NCBI GenBank assembly: GCA_023662905.1
Contig: JAMPIJ010000010.1
Span: 1 to 42,911 of the forward strand
Length of the DNA stretch: 42,911 nucleotides
Direction of reading: 5' to 3'
DNA from: Fusobacterium sp.
GTDB lineage: Bacteria; Cyanobacteriota; Vampirovibrionia; Gastranaerophilales; Gastranaerophilaceae
Below, piece after piece: positions 1 through 8,068 of this stretch (the stretch's first letter is position 1; the number at the start of each line of letters is the position of its first letter). The position numbers were made by a program, and so were the translations under genes. Below the pieces are notes generated by a model. It made no database searches and was not told the origin of the DNA. It worked only from the letters and a program-made list of their open reading frames with translations.

Positions 1-779
1 TAATGCCGGCGCTTAACGGTTACGGAACCTTAGACGACACAACTGACACTGCGGCAGAAACTTTTATCACAGCAGGACTTTCAAAAGTTCTTAAAATTAA
101 TAATATTTGTGATAACGAACACCTGACTGATTGCGGGCTTCCGACAAAAATTAGCACTTTGAAAGCTAATACTATGAGTTTCCCAAAGACGTTTGCGGAC
201 TTAAATCCTACTAACACCTCCGTTTCAGCAGGCAGTGATAGCTTTACTAAAACAAATACTAAAGCCGCGGCGTTTGAAACTGGCAATGGTGAAAGTATTG
301 CCGTTTACTACAATCCAAAATGCGTTTCAGATATGAACGAATCAACAGCTTATAGGGTACATAATAAAGTTTGCGCTAACTTCGTTTATGATTTGAACGG
401 AAGCAAAGGCCCGAATACTGTCGGAAAAGATATTGGTATTATGACGGTGCTTTATCCGTCTGATAGTGTCGTTGTTGCCCCATTTCCTGCAATACAGCTT
501 GGCGGACTCGGAGTTGGAGCAGGAAGTTCATCTATTTCGCAGTATGAAGCCAGCGGGTATTGTCGTAAGCAAGGTGATGAGTACAGAATGCCTAATAGAG
601 AGGAATCAATAGCACTTTTTACAAATAATTCTCTTTTAGGTGATTACGCTTTGACCGCTTGGACGGCTTCTCGTTCGGAGGATAATTATAATTGGTTTAT
701 GCGCTATAATACCGGCGTTATGAGTTTACATAACACAACTGTTACAGGAACTGCAAACGTAATTTGTATTCAACGATAA
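1..779 (+). CDS. Prepilin-like protein with C-terminal lectin-fold-like domain, copy 1 (5' truncated by window)
   Basis: This is the 3' part of a type IV pilin-like/pseudopilin gene; the start, leader and hydrophobic N-terminal helix lie before the window. The visible residues begin at MPALNGYG, which aligns with the same motif in the copies at 24997 and 39514. Conserved blocks follow in order: [23 protein letters not shown] with [21 protein letters not shown] then VLYPSDSVVV, and a C-terminal stretch with RMPNREE, WTAS and a final CIQR. The last part resembles the Lcl C-terminal/DUF1566 domain, whose hallmarks are R(L/M)PN, W(S/T)(S/A) and C(V/I). Segments between blocks differ strongly from the other copies. 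Family assignment is solid from internal comparison; the surface adhesin role is inference. Whether this copy also has a G tract cannot be seen. Confidence 0.85.
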   Translation, partial: MPALNGYGTLDDTTDTAAETFITAGLSKVLKINNICDNEHLTDCGLPTKISTLKANTMSFPKTFADLNPTNTSVSAGSDSFTKTNTKAAAFETGNGESIAVYYNPKCVSDMNESTAYRVHNKVCANFVYDLNGSKGPNTVGKDIGIMTVLYPSDSVVVAPFPAIQLGGLGVGAGSSSISQYEASGYCRKQGDEYRMPNREESIALFTNNSLLGDYALTAWTASRSEDNYNWFMRYNTGVMSLHNTTVTGTANVICIQR

Positions 780-781
780 AT

Positions 782-808
782 AATTGGCCGCGTTTAACGC
801 GGCCAATT
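782..808 (+). terminator. Intrinsic terminator after prepilin copy 1
   Basis: A perfect 11-bp inverted repeat AATTGGCCGCG / CGCGGCCAATT with a TTTAA loop starts 3 nt after the stop codon. The 3' side is only modestly T-rich, so it is a strong hairpin with a weak U tract. Confidence 0.75.
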
Positions 809-829
809 TCGCTATCTAACGCTGAGGGC

Positions 830-858
830 TTGCAATTATTTACACTTTGTGCTATTAT
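830..858 (+). promoter_or_regulatory. Sigma-70-type promoter for the zinc-ribbon protein-rimM-trmD operon
   Basis: TTGCAA (830-835), a 17-nt spacer and TATTAT (853-858) lie about 105 nt before the first gene. The predicted start is near 865, giving a roughly 98-nt AT-rich 5' UTR. That UTR holds a GAGGAG motif at 901-906 and a short frame opening with TTG at 911. Confidence 0.55.
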
Positions 859-962
859 TTATATAGCGAAGTGAAATTTTTTTATATATTTATCATTTAC
901 GAGGAGAATATTGAATTTTAAATTCAAAATGCAATTTTTAAATTAAGAGGCTATTTATTGTT

Positions 963-2027
963 ATGTATGTAAACAAATGTATTAAATGTGGTCGTGAATT
1001 TGAGACCAAAAACCCTAAGAGAGTTATTTGTCCTGAATGCTTATACCCTGACAAAAATATGATGTTAAACAATGATGCACCGTCATCTAATCCTGCACCA
1101 CAACAATCTTATTCTGCAGGTGGCAGCGATAACAGGCCTCAAGAGGAAGTTCCAAGATTTTACAGCGCAGGCGGTAATGATGAGCATCAACAAAGATATT
1201 CAAGACCGCAACGCCCGTCTTACGACAACAGAAATAACAATTATAACCGTGGCGGATATAATAACAATCGTCCGCAAAATAATAACCGCTATCAAAACAA
1301 CAATAACAATCGCGGTGGATACGGTCAAAGACCACAAAATAACAATCGTTATCAAAATAACAACAACCGTGGTGGTTACAACAATAATCGTCCTCAAGGC
1401 GGTGGAAACCGTTTCCAAAACAATAACAGACGCCCTATGCAAAACCGCAACAGAGCGCCTAAGCAATTACTCGTAAGTAAAGAACAACTCGCTCAAATTG
1501 AATTGTTATACAAAATGATGATGCCGCTTCCAAACCCTGATGCACATGAAGTTATCGGGGAAAAAATCGGTTTGGAACCAAGAAAAGTATTCTTTGGTAT
1601 CAACTTGATTAGACAAAAGATGATGTTGCCGAAACTTCCGTTCCCGAAACGTAAGCTTGCAATTTCACCTGATCAATTGTTCGCAATCAAAAATCTTTAC
1701 GGATTATTGTTGCCATTGCCTCCAATCGGCTGCCACAAAATTATTGCGGCGCAATTAAAAATGGATGAATGGCGTGTTCACGTTGGTATCGGTTTAATCC
1801 GTGCGCAAATGGGACTTCCACGTTGGAACGAAGAAAGAACTGATGTTCCTGAAGTTTTAATCGAAAAAACTAAGCAATCTAACGCGGCAAAAGCTCAAAA
1901 AGAAGCTGAAAAACTTGCTAAAGTTGCGGCTGAAAAGGTTGAAGAGCCGAAAGTTAAAGAAGAAGCGCCGGTTGAAGAAGTAAAAGAAAAACCAAAAAGA
2001 GGCAGAAAACCGAAAGCTCATGAGTAA
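963..2027 (+). CDS. Zinc-ribbon, Asn/Arg/Gly-rich protein with duplicated C-terminal domain (probable nucleic-acid-binding protein)
   Basis: No named family is recognised. Residues 6-26 form a CxxC...CxxC zinc ribbon (C6, C9, C23, C26). Residues about 60-165 are low complexity, rich in Asn, Arg, Gly and Gln with many RGGY/NNNRPQ units like RGG-box RNA-binding segments. Residues about 167-228 and 229-290 are two tandem copies of one domain: each has a KEQL/PDQL start, a LLP(L)P or MMPLP turn and a (I/L)GxxLIRxxMxLP end. The tail is Lys/Glu-rich and ends in KPKRGRKPK. The last 8 bases overlap rimM, so translation is probably coupled to rimM-trmD. A small RNA-binding KH-domain gene occupies this kind of position in many bacteria, so a role in ribosome or tRNA maturation is a reasonable inference, not shown. 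The ATG at 963 has AGAGG 12 nt upstream. Confidence 0.8.
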   Translation: MYVNKCIKCGREFETKNPKRVICPECLYPDKNMMLNNDAPSSNPAPQQSYSAGGSDNRPQEEVPRFYSAGGNDEHQQRYSRPQRPSYDNRNNNYNRGGYNNNRPQNNNRYQNNNNNRGGYGQRPQNNNRYQNNNNRGGYNNNRPQGGGNRFQNNNRRPMQNRNRAPKQLLVSKEQLAQIELLYKMMMPLPNPDAHEVIGEKIGLEPRKVFFGINLIRQKMMLPKLPFPKRKLAISPDQLFAIKNLYGLLLPLPPIGCHKIIAAQLKMDEWRVHVGIGLIRAQMGLPRWNEERTDVPEVLIEKTKQSNAAKAQKEAEKLAKVAAEKVEEPKVKEEAPVEEVKEKPKRGRKPKAHE

Positions 2028-2532
2028 ATTCGTTTCAGTCGGAAAAATTCTTAATTTTCATGGGATTAAGGGGGAAGCTAAGGTTGGCTTTTCGAAAAAT
2101 CAAGAGGAATTTTTCCTTGGATTGAAGTCTGTTTTTATCAAAAAAGACAGCGAATATTTACCTTTTGAGATTGATTCTATTCGTTTGAACAAGACTTTTG
2201 CGCTTGTAAAGTTCAAAAATATCACTTCTATCAATGAACTTCTTGAGTTCAAGGGCTGTTTGATTTTTGTGGAAGAAGAGATTATCCGTGAAACTCTTGA
2301 TGAGGATGAGTTTTTGATTGATGAACTTGTCGGCCTTGGTGTTTTTGATACGGAAGATAAAAGCTTAGGGTTTGTTGTCGGAGTTTCTAATAATGGCGCG
2401 ACTGATTTGTTGTCAGTGAAAACAAAATCCGGTAAAATCTCGCTTATTCCGTTTGTGAAAGCGATTGTGCCGTCAGTGGATATCAAAACTAAAAAAGTTG
2501 TTGTCAATAATATTGAAGGGCTTTTGGACTAA
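2020..2532 (+). CDS. rimM: Ribosome maturation factor RimM
   Basis: A 170-residue protein of normal family length. The N-terminal RimM domain begins with VGKILNFHGIKGEAKV, the typical G-x-(I/V)xxxHGIKGExKV signature. The C-terminal half is the PRC-barrel, with LVGLGVFD and a late LIPFVKAIVPSVD motif. RimM binds ribosomal protein S19 and helps assemble the 30S head domain. It overlaps the upstream zinc-ribbon gene by 8 nt and shares one base with trmD (TAATG), so the three genes form one tightly coupled operon; rimM-trmD adjacency is widespread in bacteria. Confidence 0.95.
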   Translation: MSKFVSVGKILNFHGIKGEAKVGFSKNQEEFFLGLKSVFIKKDSEYLPFEIDSIRLNKTFALVKFKNITSINELLEFKGCLIFVEEEIIRETLDEDEFLIDELVGLGVFDTEDKSLGFVVGVSNNGATDLLSVKTKSGKISLIPFVKAIVPSVDIKTKKVVVNNIEGLLD

Positions 2533-3221
2533 TGCGTTTTGATGTTTTGACACTTTTCCCTGAAATTATTGAGGGTTATTGTAACGTTAGTATTATGAAA
2601 CGCGCACGTGAGAGCGAAGTTTTTTCTGTAAACACGGTGAATCCGCGTGATTTTACGTTAGATAAACACAAAAAGGTTGATGATACGCCTTACGGCGGTG
2701 GCGCCGGAATGGTTTTAATGCCGCAGCCTTATGTTGATGCATACGAAAGCGTTGAGCGTGTTGAAAATTCTGTGACCGTAATGCTTACGCCGCAGGGAAA
2801 ACCGCTTACTGACAGCGTTGTGAACGAACTTGTTAAATTTGACCAGATTGTCATGCTTTGTGGGCATTATGAAGGGTTTGATGAGCGAATAAGGGAGATT
2901 ATAAAACCGGTTGAGATTTCTGTCGGAGATTTTGTTTTGACAGGCGGCGAACTCCCTGCGCTTTGCCTTATCGACGCTGTGAGCCGTAAGATTGAGGGAA
3001 CGCTCGGCAAAATTGAATCAGCGGATTATGATACGTTTTCAAACGGACTTATTGAGTATCCGCATTACACAAAACCGCGTGTTTATCGTGGCTTAGAAGT
3101 TCCTGAGGTTCTTTTGAACGGAAACCATAAACTTATCGACGAATTTCGTTTACAAGAAAGTCTGAAGCGTACTAAAGAAAAACGTCCTGATTTATACGAA
3201 AAATATTTAGATCGCGGCTAG
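2532..3221 (+). CDS. trmD: tRNA (guanine-N1-)-methyltransferase TrmD
   Basis: A 229-residue SPOUT-class methyltransferase that makes m1G37 in tRNAs reading CNN codons and so prevents +1 frameshifting. Diagnostic motifs are RFDVLTLFPE at the start, DDTPYGGGAGMV, LCGHYEGFDERI, and ISVGDFVLTGGELPAL, which forms the trefoil-knot SAM site. It starts on the A of the rimM stop codon. Its 3' end overlaps the convergent recO gene by 15 nt (3207-3221), leaving no room for a separate terminator. Slightly shorter than the usual 240-250 residues at the C terminus but apparently complete. Confidence 0.96.
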   Translation: MRFDVLTLFPEIIEGYCNVSIMKRARESEVFSVNTVNPRDFTLDKHKKVDDTPYGGGAGMVLMPQPYVDAYESVERVENSVTVMLTPQGKPLTDSVVNELVKFDQIVMLCGHYEGFDERIREIIKPVEISVGDFVLTGGELPALCLIDAVSRKIEGTLGKIESADYDTFSNGLIEYPHYTKPRVYRGLEVPEVLLNGNHKLIDEFRLQESLKRTKEKRPDLYEKYLDRG

Positions 3222-3971
3222 AATTTCGGTCGTTTTGATTTTTCTTGCACTGTGTTGTGCGATACATTGTTTCAATAGGTTGAAACAAACTTCGCAAACT
3301 TTTTCGGTGGCTTTTGTTTCGTAATCGGTTACAGCGTTGAAGTCGGCAGTTGTGAGATAGTTCAAAAATTCTCTAATTTTGCTGTGAATGCTTAGCTTGC
3401 CGCGTGTGTCGTTTATGCAATCTTCACAGATGATTCCGCCCTCGTTGAAAAGAAAATAGGCGTTAGACTCCACTTTACAGCCGCATTTGAGGCAGGTGTT
3501 GAACTCAGGTGAAAACCCTGAAATATACATCATTTTTAGTTGAAATTTCAGGACTGTTAAGAGAATATCTTTTTTCTCAGGTGCTTCTGCGATTGTTTTT
3601 AAAGCGTTATAAAGCGTGTCGTAAGTTTCGGCTGAACACGGGTCATTTTCAACGCCAAAATTATTTACTACTTCTGTGAGATACATTGAATAAAATATTT
3701 TGTCTAAATCTTTTCTTGTTCCGCCAAAAGAATTGAGAGTTTCGGCCTGTGAAACAACGTCCATATTGCGGCCTTTGGCTAAGAGAAGATTGTTTGCGAT
3801 AAACGCTTCCATTCTGGCACCGAGTGAACTTTTAGGCTTTTTAATCCCTTTGGCAACTGCGTGGATTATGCCTTTGTCGCGTGAGTACATCACGACAATC
3901 TTATCGGATTCCTTGAGTGGATAAGATTTAAGATTAATCGCGTTAGTTGTGTAGGTCTGCCTAGTTGTCAC
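3207..3971 (-). CDS. recO: DNA repair protein RecO
   Basis: A 254-residue protein with the RecO layout. The N-terminal OB fold includes KSYPLKESDKIVVMYSRDKG and VAKGIKKPKSSLG; a helical core follows, then a zinc finger (CLKCGC ... CEDC, about residues 160-182). RecO loads RecA onto SSB-coated single-stranded DNA together with RecR in recombinational gap repair. It lies 3' of pilT on the same strand, its start overlapping the pilT end by 11 nt (3961-3971), so the two are probably co-transcribed and translationally coupled. Confidence 0.92.
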   Translation of the reverse strand: MTTRQTYTTNAINLKSYPLKESDKIVVMYSRDKGIIHAVAKGIKKPKSSLGARMEAFIANNLLLAKGRNMDVVSQAETLNSFGGTRKDLDKIFYSMYLTEVVNNFGVENDPCSAETYDTLYNALKTIAEAPEKKDILLTVLKFQLKMMYISGFSPEFNTCLKCGCKVESNAYFLFNEGGIICEDCINDTRGKLSIHSKIREFLNYLTTADFNAVTDYETKATEKVCEVCFNLLKQCIAQHSARKIKTTEILAAI

Positions 3972-5097
3972 GAGAAACTCCGTGGTACATGCCTCTGAGC
4001 ATTTGTTGAAGTTCGTTTTTATTGTCAGAGTATTCGACTGCGGTTTCAGCGGTAATAATTCCTGCTTTATAAAGTTGGAATAGTGATGTGTTCATAGTAA
4101 TCATCTGGTTGAAAGAGTCGGCTTTAACTAGCGAATAAATGCCTTCTATTTCATCTTTTACAATCATGTCTTTAATCGTAGAGGTTACGACTAAAAGTTC
4201 GCATGCCGGTCTTCTTGATTCGCCATCGACGGTTGGAACAAGTTTTTGCGCTAATGTGGCTCTGAGAGTTGAGGCGAGTTGTTGGCGCAGAAACTGGCGT
4301 TGTTCAGGCTCAAACATGTTAACGATACGGTTGATTGTCTGAACCGCGTCGTTTGTGTGAAGTGTTGAGAACACTAAGTGACCTGTTTCTGCGGCTTTAA
4401 GCGCGGCGTTGAGTGTTTCCATATCACGAATTTCACCGATAAAGATGATATCTGGGTCTTGACGGAGTGCGTATTTGACACCGGTAGAGAAGCTTTCTGT
4501 ATCAAATTCTACCTGACGTTGCGAAATTACACATTTTTTATTATTAAACACAAATTCAACAGGGTCTTCGATAGAGATTATGTGTTTTTGTTGCGTTTTA
4601 TTGATTTGTTCAATAATTGAGGCCAGAGTTGTAGATTTGCCTGAACCTGTTGGGCCGGTTACAAGTACAAGCCCGTTGTTATATCCTGTAATATTGGATA
4701 CTGCAGGCGGAAGATGTAAGTCTTCAAGTGCAACGGGTTCAAACGGGATAATTCTTATTACCATACCTTTTTTGTACATTCTGCTGCATACGTTTACGCG
4801 GAATCTTGAAAACCCTGGGATTTCATAGCAGAAGTCAAAGTCGTTAGAGGTTTCCATTTTCATCGCAATGTGGTTTGGAATGGATTGTACTGGCAGAATT
4901 TGTTTTATGGCAGTAAGAATCGCTTCTTCTGTGAGAATTGGGTAATTATTTGCCTGTTGAATTTTGCCGTTTTTGCGGTAAATCGGGTATGAGTCAGCAA
5001 GTAGATGTACATCTGATACTCCAAATCTTACCATTTCTTCAAGACATTCGTTAATTTCAAATAAATCGTGTTTAACTAATTGGTATTCGTTTTCCAA
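3961..5097 (-). CDS. pilT: Type IV pilus retraction ATPase PilT
   Basis: A secretion-ATPase (GspE/PilT superfamily) protein of 378 residues. It carries GVSDVHLL near the N terminus, Walker A GPTGSGKSTT, an Asp box around ISIEDPVEF, Walker B DPDIIFIGEIRD and a His box GHLVFSTLHTND. PilT hexamers power pilus depolymerisation and twitching. The frame is open up to a TTG at 5154, but that TTG is the -35 box of the gene's own promoter. The TTG at 5097 is preferred: AGGAG lies 8 nt upstream and the peptide then begins with the usual PilT N-terminal helix. Its presence shows that retractable type IV pili are likely, which gives the prepilin-like genes in this window a machine to work with. Confidence 0.93.
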   Translation of the reverse strand: MENEYQLVKHDLFEINECLEEMVRFGVSDVHLLADSYPIYRKNGKIQQANNYPILTEEAILTAIKQILPVQSIPNHIAMKMETSNDFDFCYEIPGFSRFRVNVCSRMYKKGMVIRIIPFEPVALEDLHLPPAVSNITGYNNGLVLVTGPTGSGKSTTLASIIEQINKTQQKHIISIEDPVEFVFNNKKCVISQRQVEFDTESFSTGVKYALRQDPDIIFIGEIRDMETLNAALKAAETGHLVFSTLHTNDAVQTINRIVNMFEPEQRQFLRQQLASTLRATLAQKLVPTVDGESRRPACELLVVTSTIKDMIVKDEIEGIYSLVKADSFNQMITMNTSLFQLYKAGIITAETAVEYSDNKNELQQMLRGMYHGVSRDN

Positions 5098-5125
5098 TTC
5101 TCTATCTCCTATATTCCCAACATTA

Positions 5126-5154
5126 ATTATATTTTTTACCGATTTTGCGGGCAA
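5126..5154 (-). promoter_or_regulatory. Promoter of pilT-recO
   Basis: On the minus strand TTGCCC (5154-5149), a 17-nt spacer and a consensus TATAAT (5131-5126) precede the chosen pilT start by 28 nt. The promoter falls inside the longest open frame, which argues for the shorter PilT. Confidence 0.65.
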
Positions 5155-5182
5155 ATTTTTTACAATAAATTAATAAAAGTGC

Positions 5183-5211
5183 TTGAACAAAATCTTAAAA
5201 AATAGTACAAT
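5183..5211 (+). promoter_or_regulatory. Promoter of the exported protein gene at 5219
   Basis: TTGAAC (5183-5188), a 17-nt spacer and TACAAT (5206-5211). The predicted first transcribed base is about 5218, immediately before the ATG at 5219, so the mRNA is probably leaderless. It is divergent from, and close to, the pilT promoter. Confidence 0.6.
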
Positions 5212-5218
5212 ATTTCAT

Positions 5219-6052
5219 ATGAGAGAGATTATTTTAATACTTCTTATGTTATTATTGTTTACCCCGTCGGTGCAGGCCAAGAATAAGAACCCTGACGGAT
5301 ATATTCCCAATGTTTTTATTTATGAGATTCCGGACGAGGAAGAAGAGGAGCATCCTGTTGTTCAAGAGATTGGTAACACTGATTTGAAGACTAATACAGC
5401 TGTAAAAACTCCTGTTTTAAAAACTGAAATTCAGTATTTCGACAACCTTGATGTCGTTAGCCTTGACAAAACGGCAAATTCTAAAAAAATCAATATTGCG
5501 CAACCGCAAAAGATTTCTGCGACAAGTTTGAAAGATTATAATAAGAAACTTGAGGCAAATAAGGCTGCGAGGGTTTCAAATAAAGTTGTTCAAGCCGCTT
5601 ATAGAGGCGATGAAGAAAGTTGGATTGCGGGCAACTACAAAGGTGTTGAAGAAAAATACGGTGATTTCTCTTTTGGTACTAATTTCTCAACAGAAGTTTC
5701 ATCGCTCTCGAGCCTTGAGTATTCATCAGGCCTATTTTCTAAGTATCAGAAAAAGAATTTCTCTTTAAAAACTCAGGTGTATAAGGATCAGGTAGCGACT
5801 TACGGGCTTACGACGAATAATATTTCTATTGCACCGGAATTGCGTTTGAATCAAGCACTTGCTATCAAAAATGTCTTGAAAGCTGATTTAACCCGCCAGC
5901 GTAAAACCGCACAGTTAATCCTGCTTTTGACCCCGTTTGCATATCAGGGAAACGACAGGTTTAATGTCGAACTCGGAGCAAGCCAGACCTATGACGACAC
6001 TAATTCGCTTATGCGAACTAAGTTTGAATTCTCAACAAAACTCGAATTGTAA
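5219..6052 (+). CDS. Exported protein of unknown function, possibly outer-membrane associated
   Basis: Not recognised. The protein has 277 residues from the ATG at 5219. It opens with a signal peptide (MREIILILLMLLLFTPSVQA, cleavage expected after QA). An acidic Glu-rich stretch lies near residues 30-45, followed by a Lys/Asn-rich linker. From about residue 155 a series of alternating polar/apolar segments with Tyr/Phe resembles beta strands, ending KFEFSTKLEL; a small beta barrel or outer-membrane-associated fold is possible but unproven. An upstream TTG at 5183 keeps the frame open, but it is the -35 hexamer of the promoter, so it is rejected as a start. No Shine-Dalgarno precedes 5219, consistent with leaderless translation. 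Confidence 0.7.
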   Translation: MREIILILLMLLLFTPSVQAKNKNPDGYIPNVFIYEIPDEEEEEHPVVQEIGNTDLKTNTAVKTPVLKTEIQYFDNLDVVSLDKTANSKKINIAQPQKISATSLKDYNKKLEANKAARVSNKVVQAAYRGDEESWIAGNYKGVEEKYGDFSFGTNFSTEVSSLSSLEYSSGLFSKYQKKNFSLKTQVYKDQVATYGLTTNNISIAPELRLNQALAIKNVLKADLTRQRKTAQLILLLTPFAYQGNDRFNVELGASQTYDDTNSLMRTKFEFSTKLEL

Positions 6053-6068
6053 ATTTATTAAAACAATT

Positions 6069-6097
6069 TTGTACATGCGCTGTATTTTGTTTATAAT
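6069..6097 (+). promoter_or_regulatory. Promoter of the divIC-like/TPR operon
   Basis: TTGTAC (6069-6074), a 17-nt spacer and a perfect TATAAT (6092-6097), 19 nt before the GTG start. Confidence 0.65.
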
Positions 6098-6115
6098 TGA
6101 TATAAGAGGTGTTTT

Positions 6116-6496
6116 GTGGACAAAAAGAAGCGTACAAAAGTTTTCGATAAGATTAAGAAAATTGGCAAGAAAAATTCGGCTAAACCGCACGAAAAGATTT
6201 ATTATTCAGGGTTAACGCTGTTTTTACTTTTTGCGCTTATTCAGGTCGGGTGGAGTGTTTTAATTAATTTCTCAAAAGTTGTTGCGTTTAATGGCAAAAT
6301 TTCGGATTTAGAACGCCTCAAAAATATATCTGCCGCAAGAAACGAACAGCTTAAAAATGAGATTAAAGCTTATTCGCAAGTGTCTCAGCTTGAAGGTATC
6401 GCGCGTAACTCCTTGAAAATGGCGAGTGAAGATGAGGTTTTAATCCTGATTAACGAACAACAGGCAGAAGATTTACAGGAAAACAAACAGGAATAG
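6116..6496 (+). CDS. DivIC/FtsB-like septum formation protein
   Basis: A 126-residue single-pass membrane protein with a GTG start and AGAGG 6 nt upstream. A basic cytoplasmic N terminus (about residues 1-28) leads to one transmembrane segment (about 30-52, LTLFLLFALIQVGW), then a coiled coil (about 60-90). It ends with LEGIARNSLKMASEDEVLI, matching the (I/L)ExxAR..LgM...gE.(V/L)I signature of the FtsB/DivIC family. These proteins bridge FtsL and FtsQ/DivIB in the divisome. Sequence alone does not decide between FtsB and DivIC naming. It is followed after 3 nt by the TPR gene, with which it must be co-transcribed. Confidence 0.8.
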   Translation: MDKKKRTKVFDKIKKIGKKNSAKPHEKIYYSGLTLFLLFALIQVGWSVLINFSKVVAFNGKISDLERLKNISAARNEQLKNEIKAYSQVSQLEGIARNSLKMASEDEVLILINEQQAEDLQENKQE

Positions 6497-6499
6497 TTT

Positions 6500-8068
6500 A
6501 TGGTCGGAAAAGAAGTAGATGAGCTTAAATTGAATTATGATAAAGCGTGCGAACACCGCGAAAATGGTGAATACAAATTAGCCGTTGAATCGTTTTATAA
6601 AGCGCTGGATGTTGAGCCGGAGAATATTGATGTTATGACACAGCTTGCGGAACTTTATTCGCTTATGAACGATATAGAACGCTCTATCCGCTACTATAAA
6701 GATATTCTTGAGGTTGATGAAAACAACCTGTGCGCAATTTGTGCGCTATATAACAAAAATTTTGCCGCCGAAAAATTCAAGGATGCGCTTGAATTTGCGC
6801 TTCGTGCTGTTCAAATTTCGCCGTCTGATAAAACTTATATTCAACTCGTGAATGTGTTGGATAAGTTTGCGGATATCAAGGCGCTTAGAGATTTAGTTAA
6901 TGCGGCAGATTTGAGTGAAAACGTTCGCCTGAAAATCTCCGATGTTTATGTGAAACATGCGTTTGTGGCTGACGCTGAAGCTTTGCTTCAAAATATCTCT
7001 GATTCTGATGAGAAAAAAGCTGTTCAGGCACTGATTGCGTTCAACAAAAATGAACTTGAAACCGCAAGAAATCTTGTTATGGGCTTGAATATAGAAAATG
7101 TCGATGTTTTGAACCTCAAAGGACTTTTCTTTATCGAAGATATGAAATTTATCGACGCGGTAAAATGTTTTGCAAAAGCCGCGGCGCTTGAACCGGCTAA
7201 CCCAAAACTTTATTTTAACCTTGGTAACGCTTATTTTTATAACGGTTGGCTCGAAGAAGCAGGAGAAGCTTATAGAAAAGCTGTGTCGCTCGATGTTTCG
7301 AATGTTGATTATCGTTTTGCGCTTGCAAACCTTTATTATGAATCAAAAGATTTTGCAAAAGCCCGTCTTGAGGTCGCGAATATTCAGCACATTGACGACG
7401 AACACCTTGACACAAAAGTTCTTGATGCGCTTTTGAAATATCAACAAAAAGATTATCTCGGCGCGAAAGAGGAGTTGGAAAAAGCTCTTGCGCTTGCGTC
7501 TGATAAGAAATTTGTCAGAACTTCGCTTGCGCGTGTTCTTGTTGACTTACAGCTTTTTGAGCGCGCAGAATCGCTTATAAAAGACGAAAATGATATTGAA
7601 TCGCTTTGCGTTCTGGCGTATCTTTTTACAGAACAGAAAAAATATAGCGAAGCGCTTGAACTCGTCGAAAAACTTATTGCGGATAATCATTTTTACATGC
7701 CGGCATATTCTGTTGCGATGAAAGCGGCTTATGGCGCTGAAGATTTGGAAAAAGTTCAGCATTTTGCGCAAAGTTCTTTAGAAATTGATATTAATTTTGC
7801 GGCAGGGTACTATTATCTAGCCTTGGTTCGCAAAAGTAAACAGGATTATGACGAAGCGATTGAATGCTTAAAGCGTGCGATTACATTTGATTTGACTAAT
7901 CCTGAATACTACGCTGAGATGGCAAGAGTTTATCTTGCTAATGAAGATGTGAAATCCGCGCTTGAATACGCTAACGAAGCCGTCACAATCGACAGTACTT
8001 CTGCTGAATATATGCAGTTGTACTCAGATTTGGCCGCAAAGAAAAGAAATATTTGCCGAAATAAATAA
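6500..8068 (+). CDS. Large tetratricopeptide-repeat (TPR) protein
   Basis: A 522-residue protein made almost wholly of TPR-like helical hairpins. Typical units include YKLAVESFYKALDVEPENID, KCFAKAAALEPANPKLYFNLGNAYF and DEAIECLKRAITFDLTNPEYY, with the A-x-x-P spacing of the consensus. There is no signal peptide or transmembrane segment, so it is presumably a cytoplasmic scaffold. It follows the DivIC-like gene after only 3 nt (AGGAA upstream of the ATG at 6500), which hints at a cell-envelope or division role, but the partner is unknown. The middle third (about residues 115-200) has degenerate repeats. Confidence 0.85.
   Translation: MVGKEVDELKLNYDKACEHRENGEYKLAVESFYKALDVEPENIDVMTQLAELYSLMNDIERSIRYYKDILEVDENNLCAICALYNKNFAAEKFKDALEFALRAVQISPSDKTYIQLVNVLDKFADIKALRDLVNAADLSENVRLKISDVYVKHAFVADAEALLQNISDSDEKKAVQALIAFNKNELETARNLVMGLNIENVDVLNLKGLFFIEDMKFIDAVKCFAKAAALEPANPKLYFNLGNAYFYNGWLEEAGEAYRKAVSLDVSNVDYRFALANLYYESKDFAKARLEVANIQHIDDEHLDTKVLDALLKYQQKDYLGAKEELEKALALASDKKFVRTSLARVLVDLQLFERAESLIKDENDIESLCVLAYLFTEQKKYSEALELVEKLIADNHFYMPAYSVAMKAAYGAEDLEKVQHFAQSSLEIDINFAAGYYYLALVRKSKQDYDEAIECLKRAITFDLTNPEYYAEMARVYLANEDVKSALEYANEAVTIDSTSAEYMQLYSDLAAKKRNICRNK

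Noticed and set aside
1200-1470. Reverse- and alternate-frame open frames across the Asn/Arg/Gly tract
   Set aside because: They are by-products of the repetitive codons; they have no ribosome sites and give low-complexity Val/Ile products.
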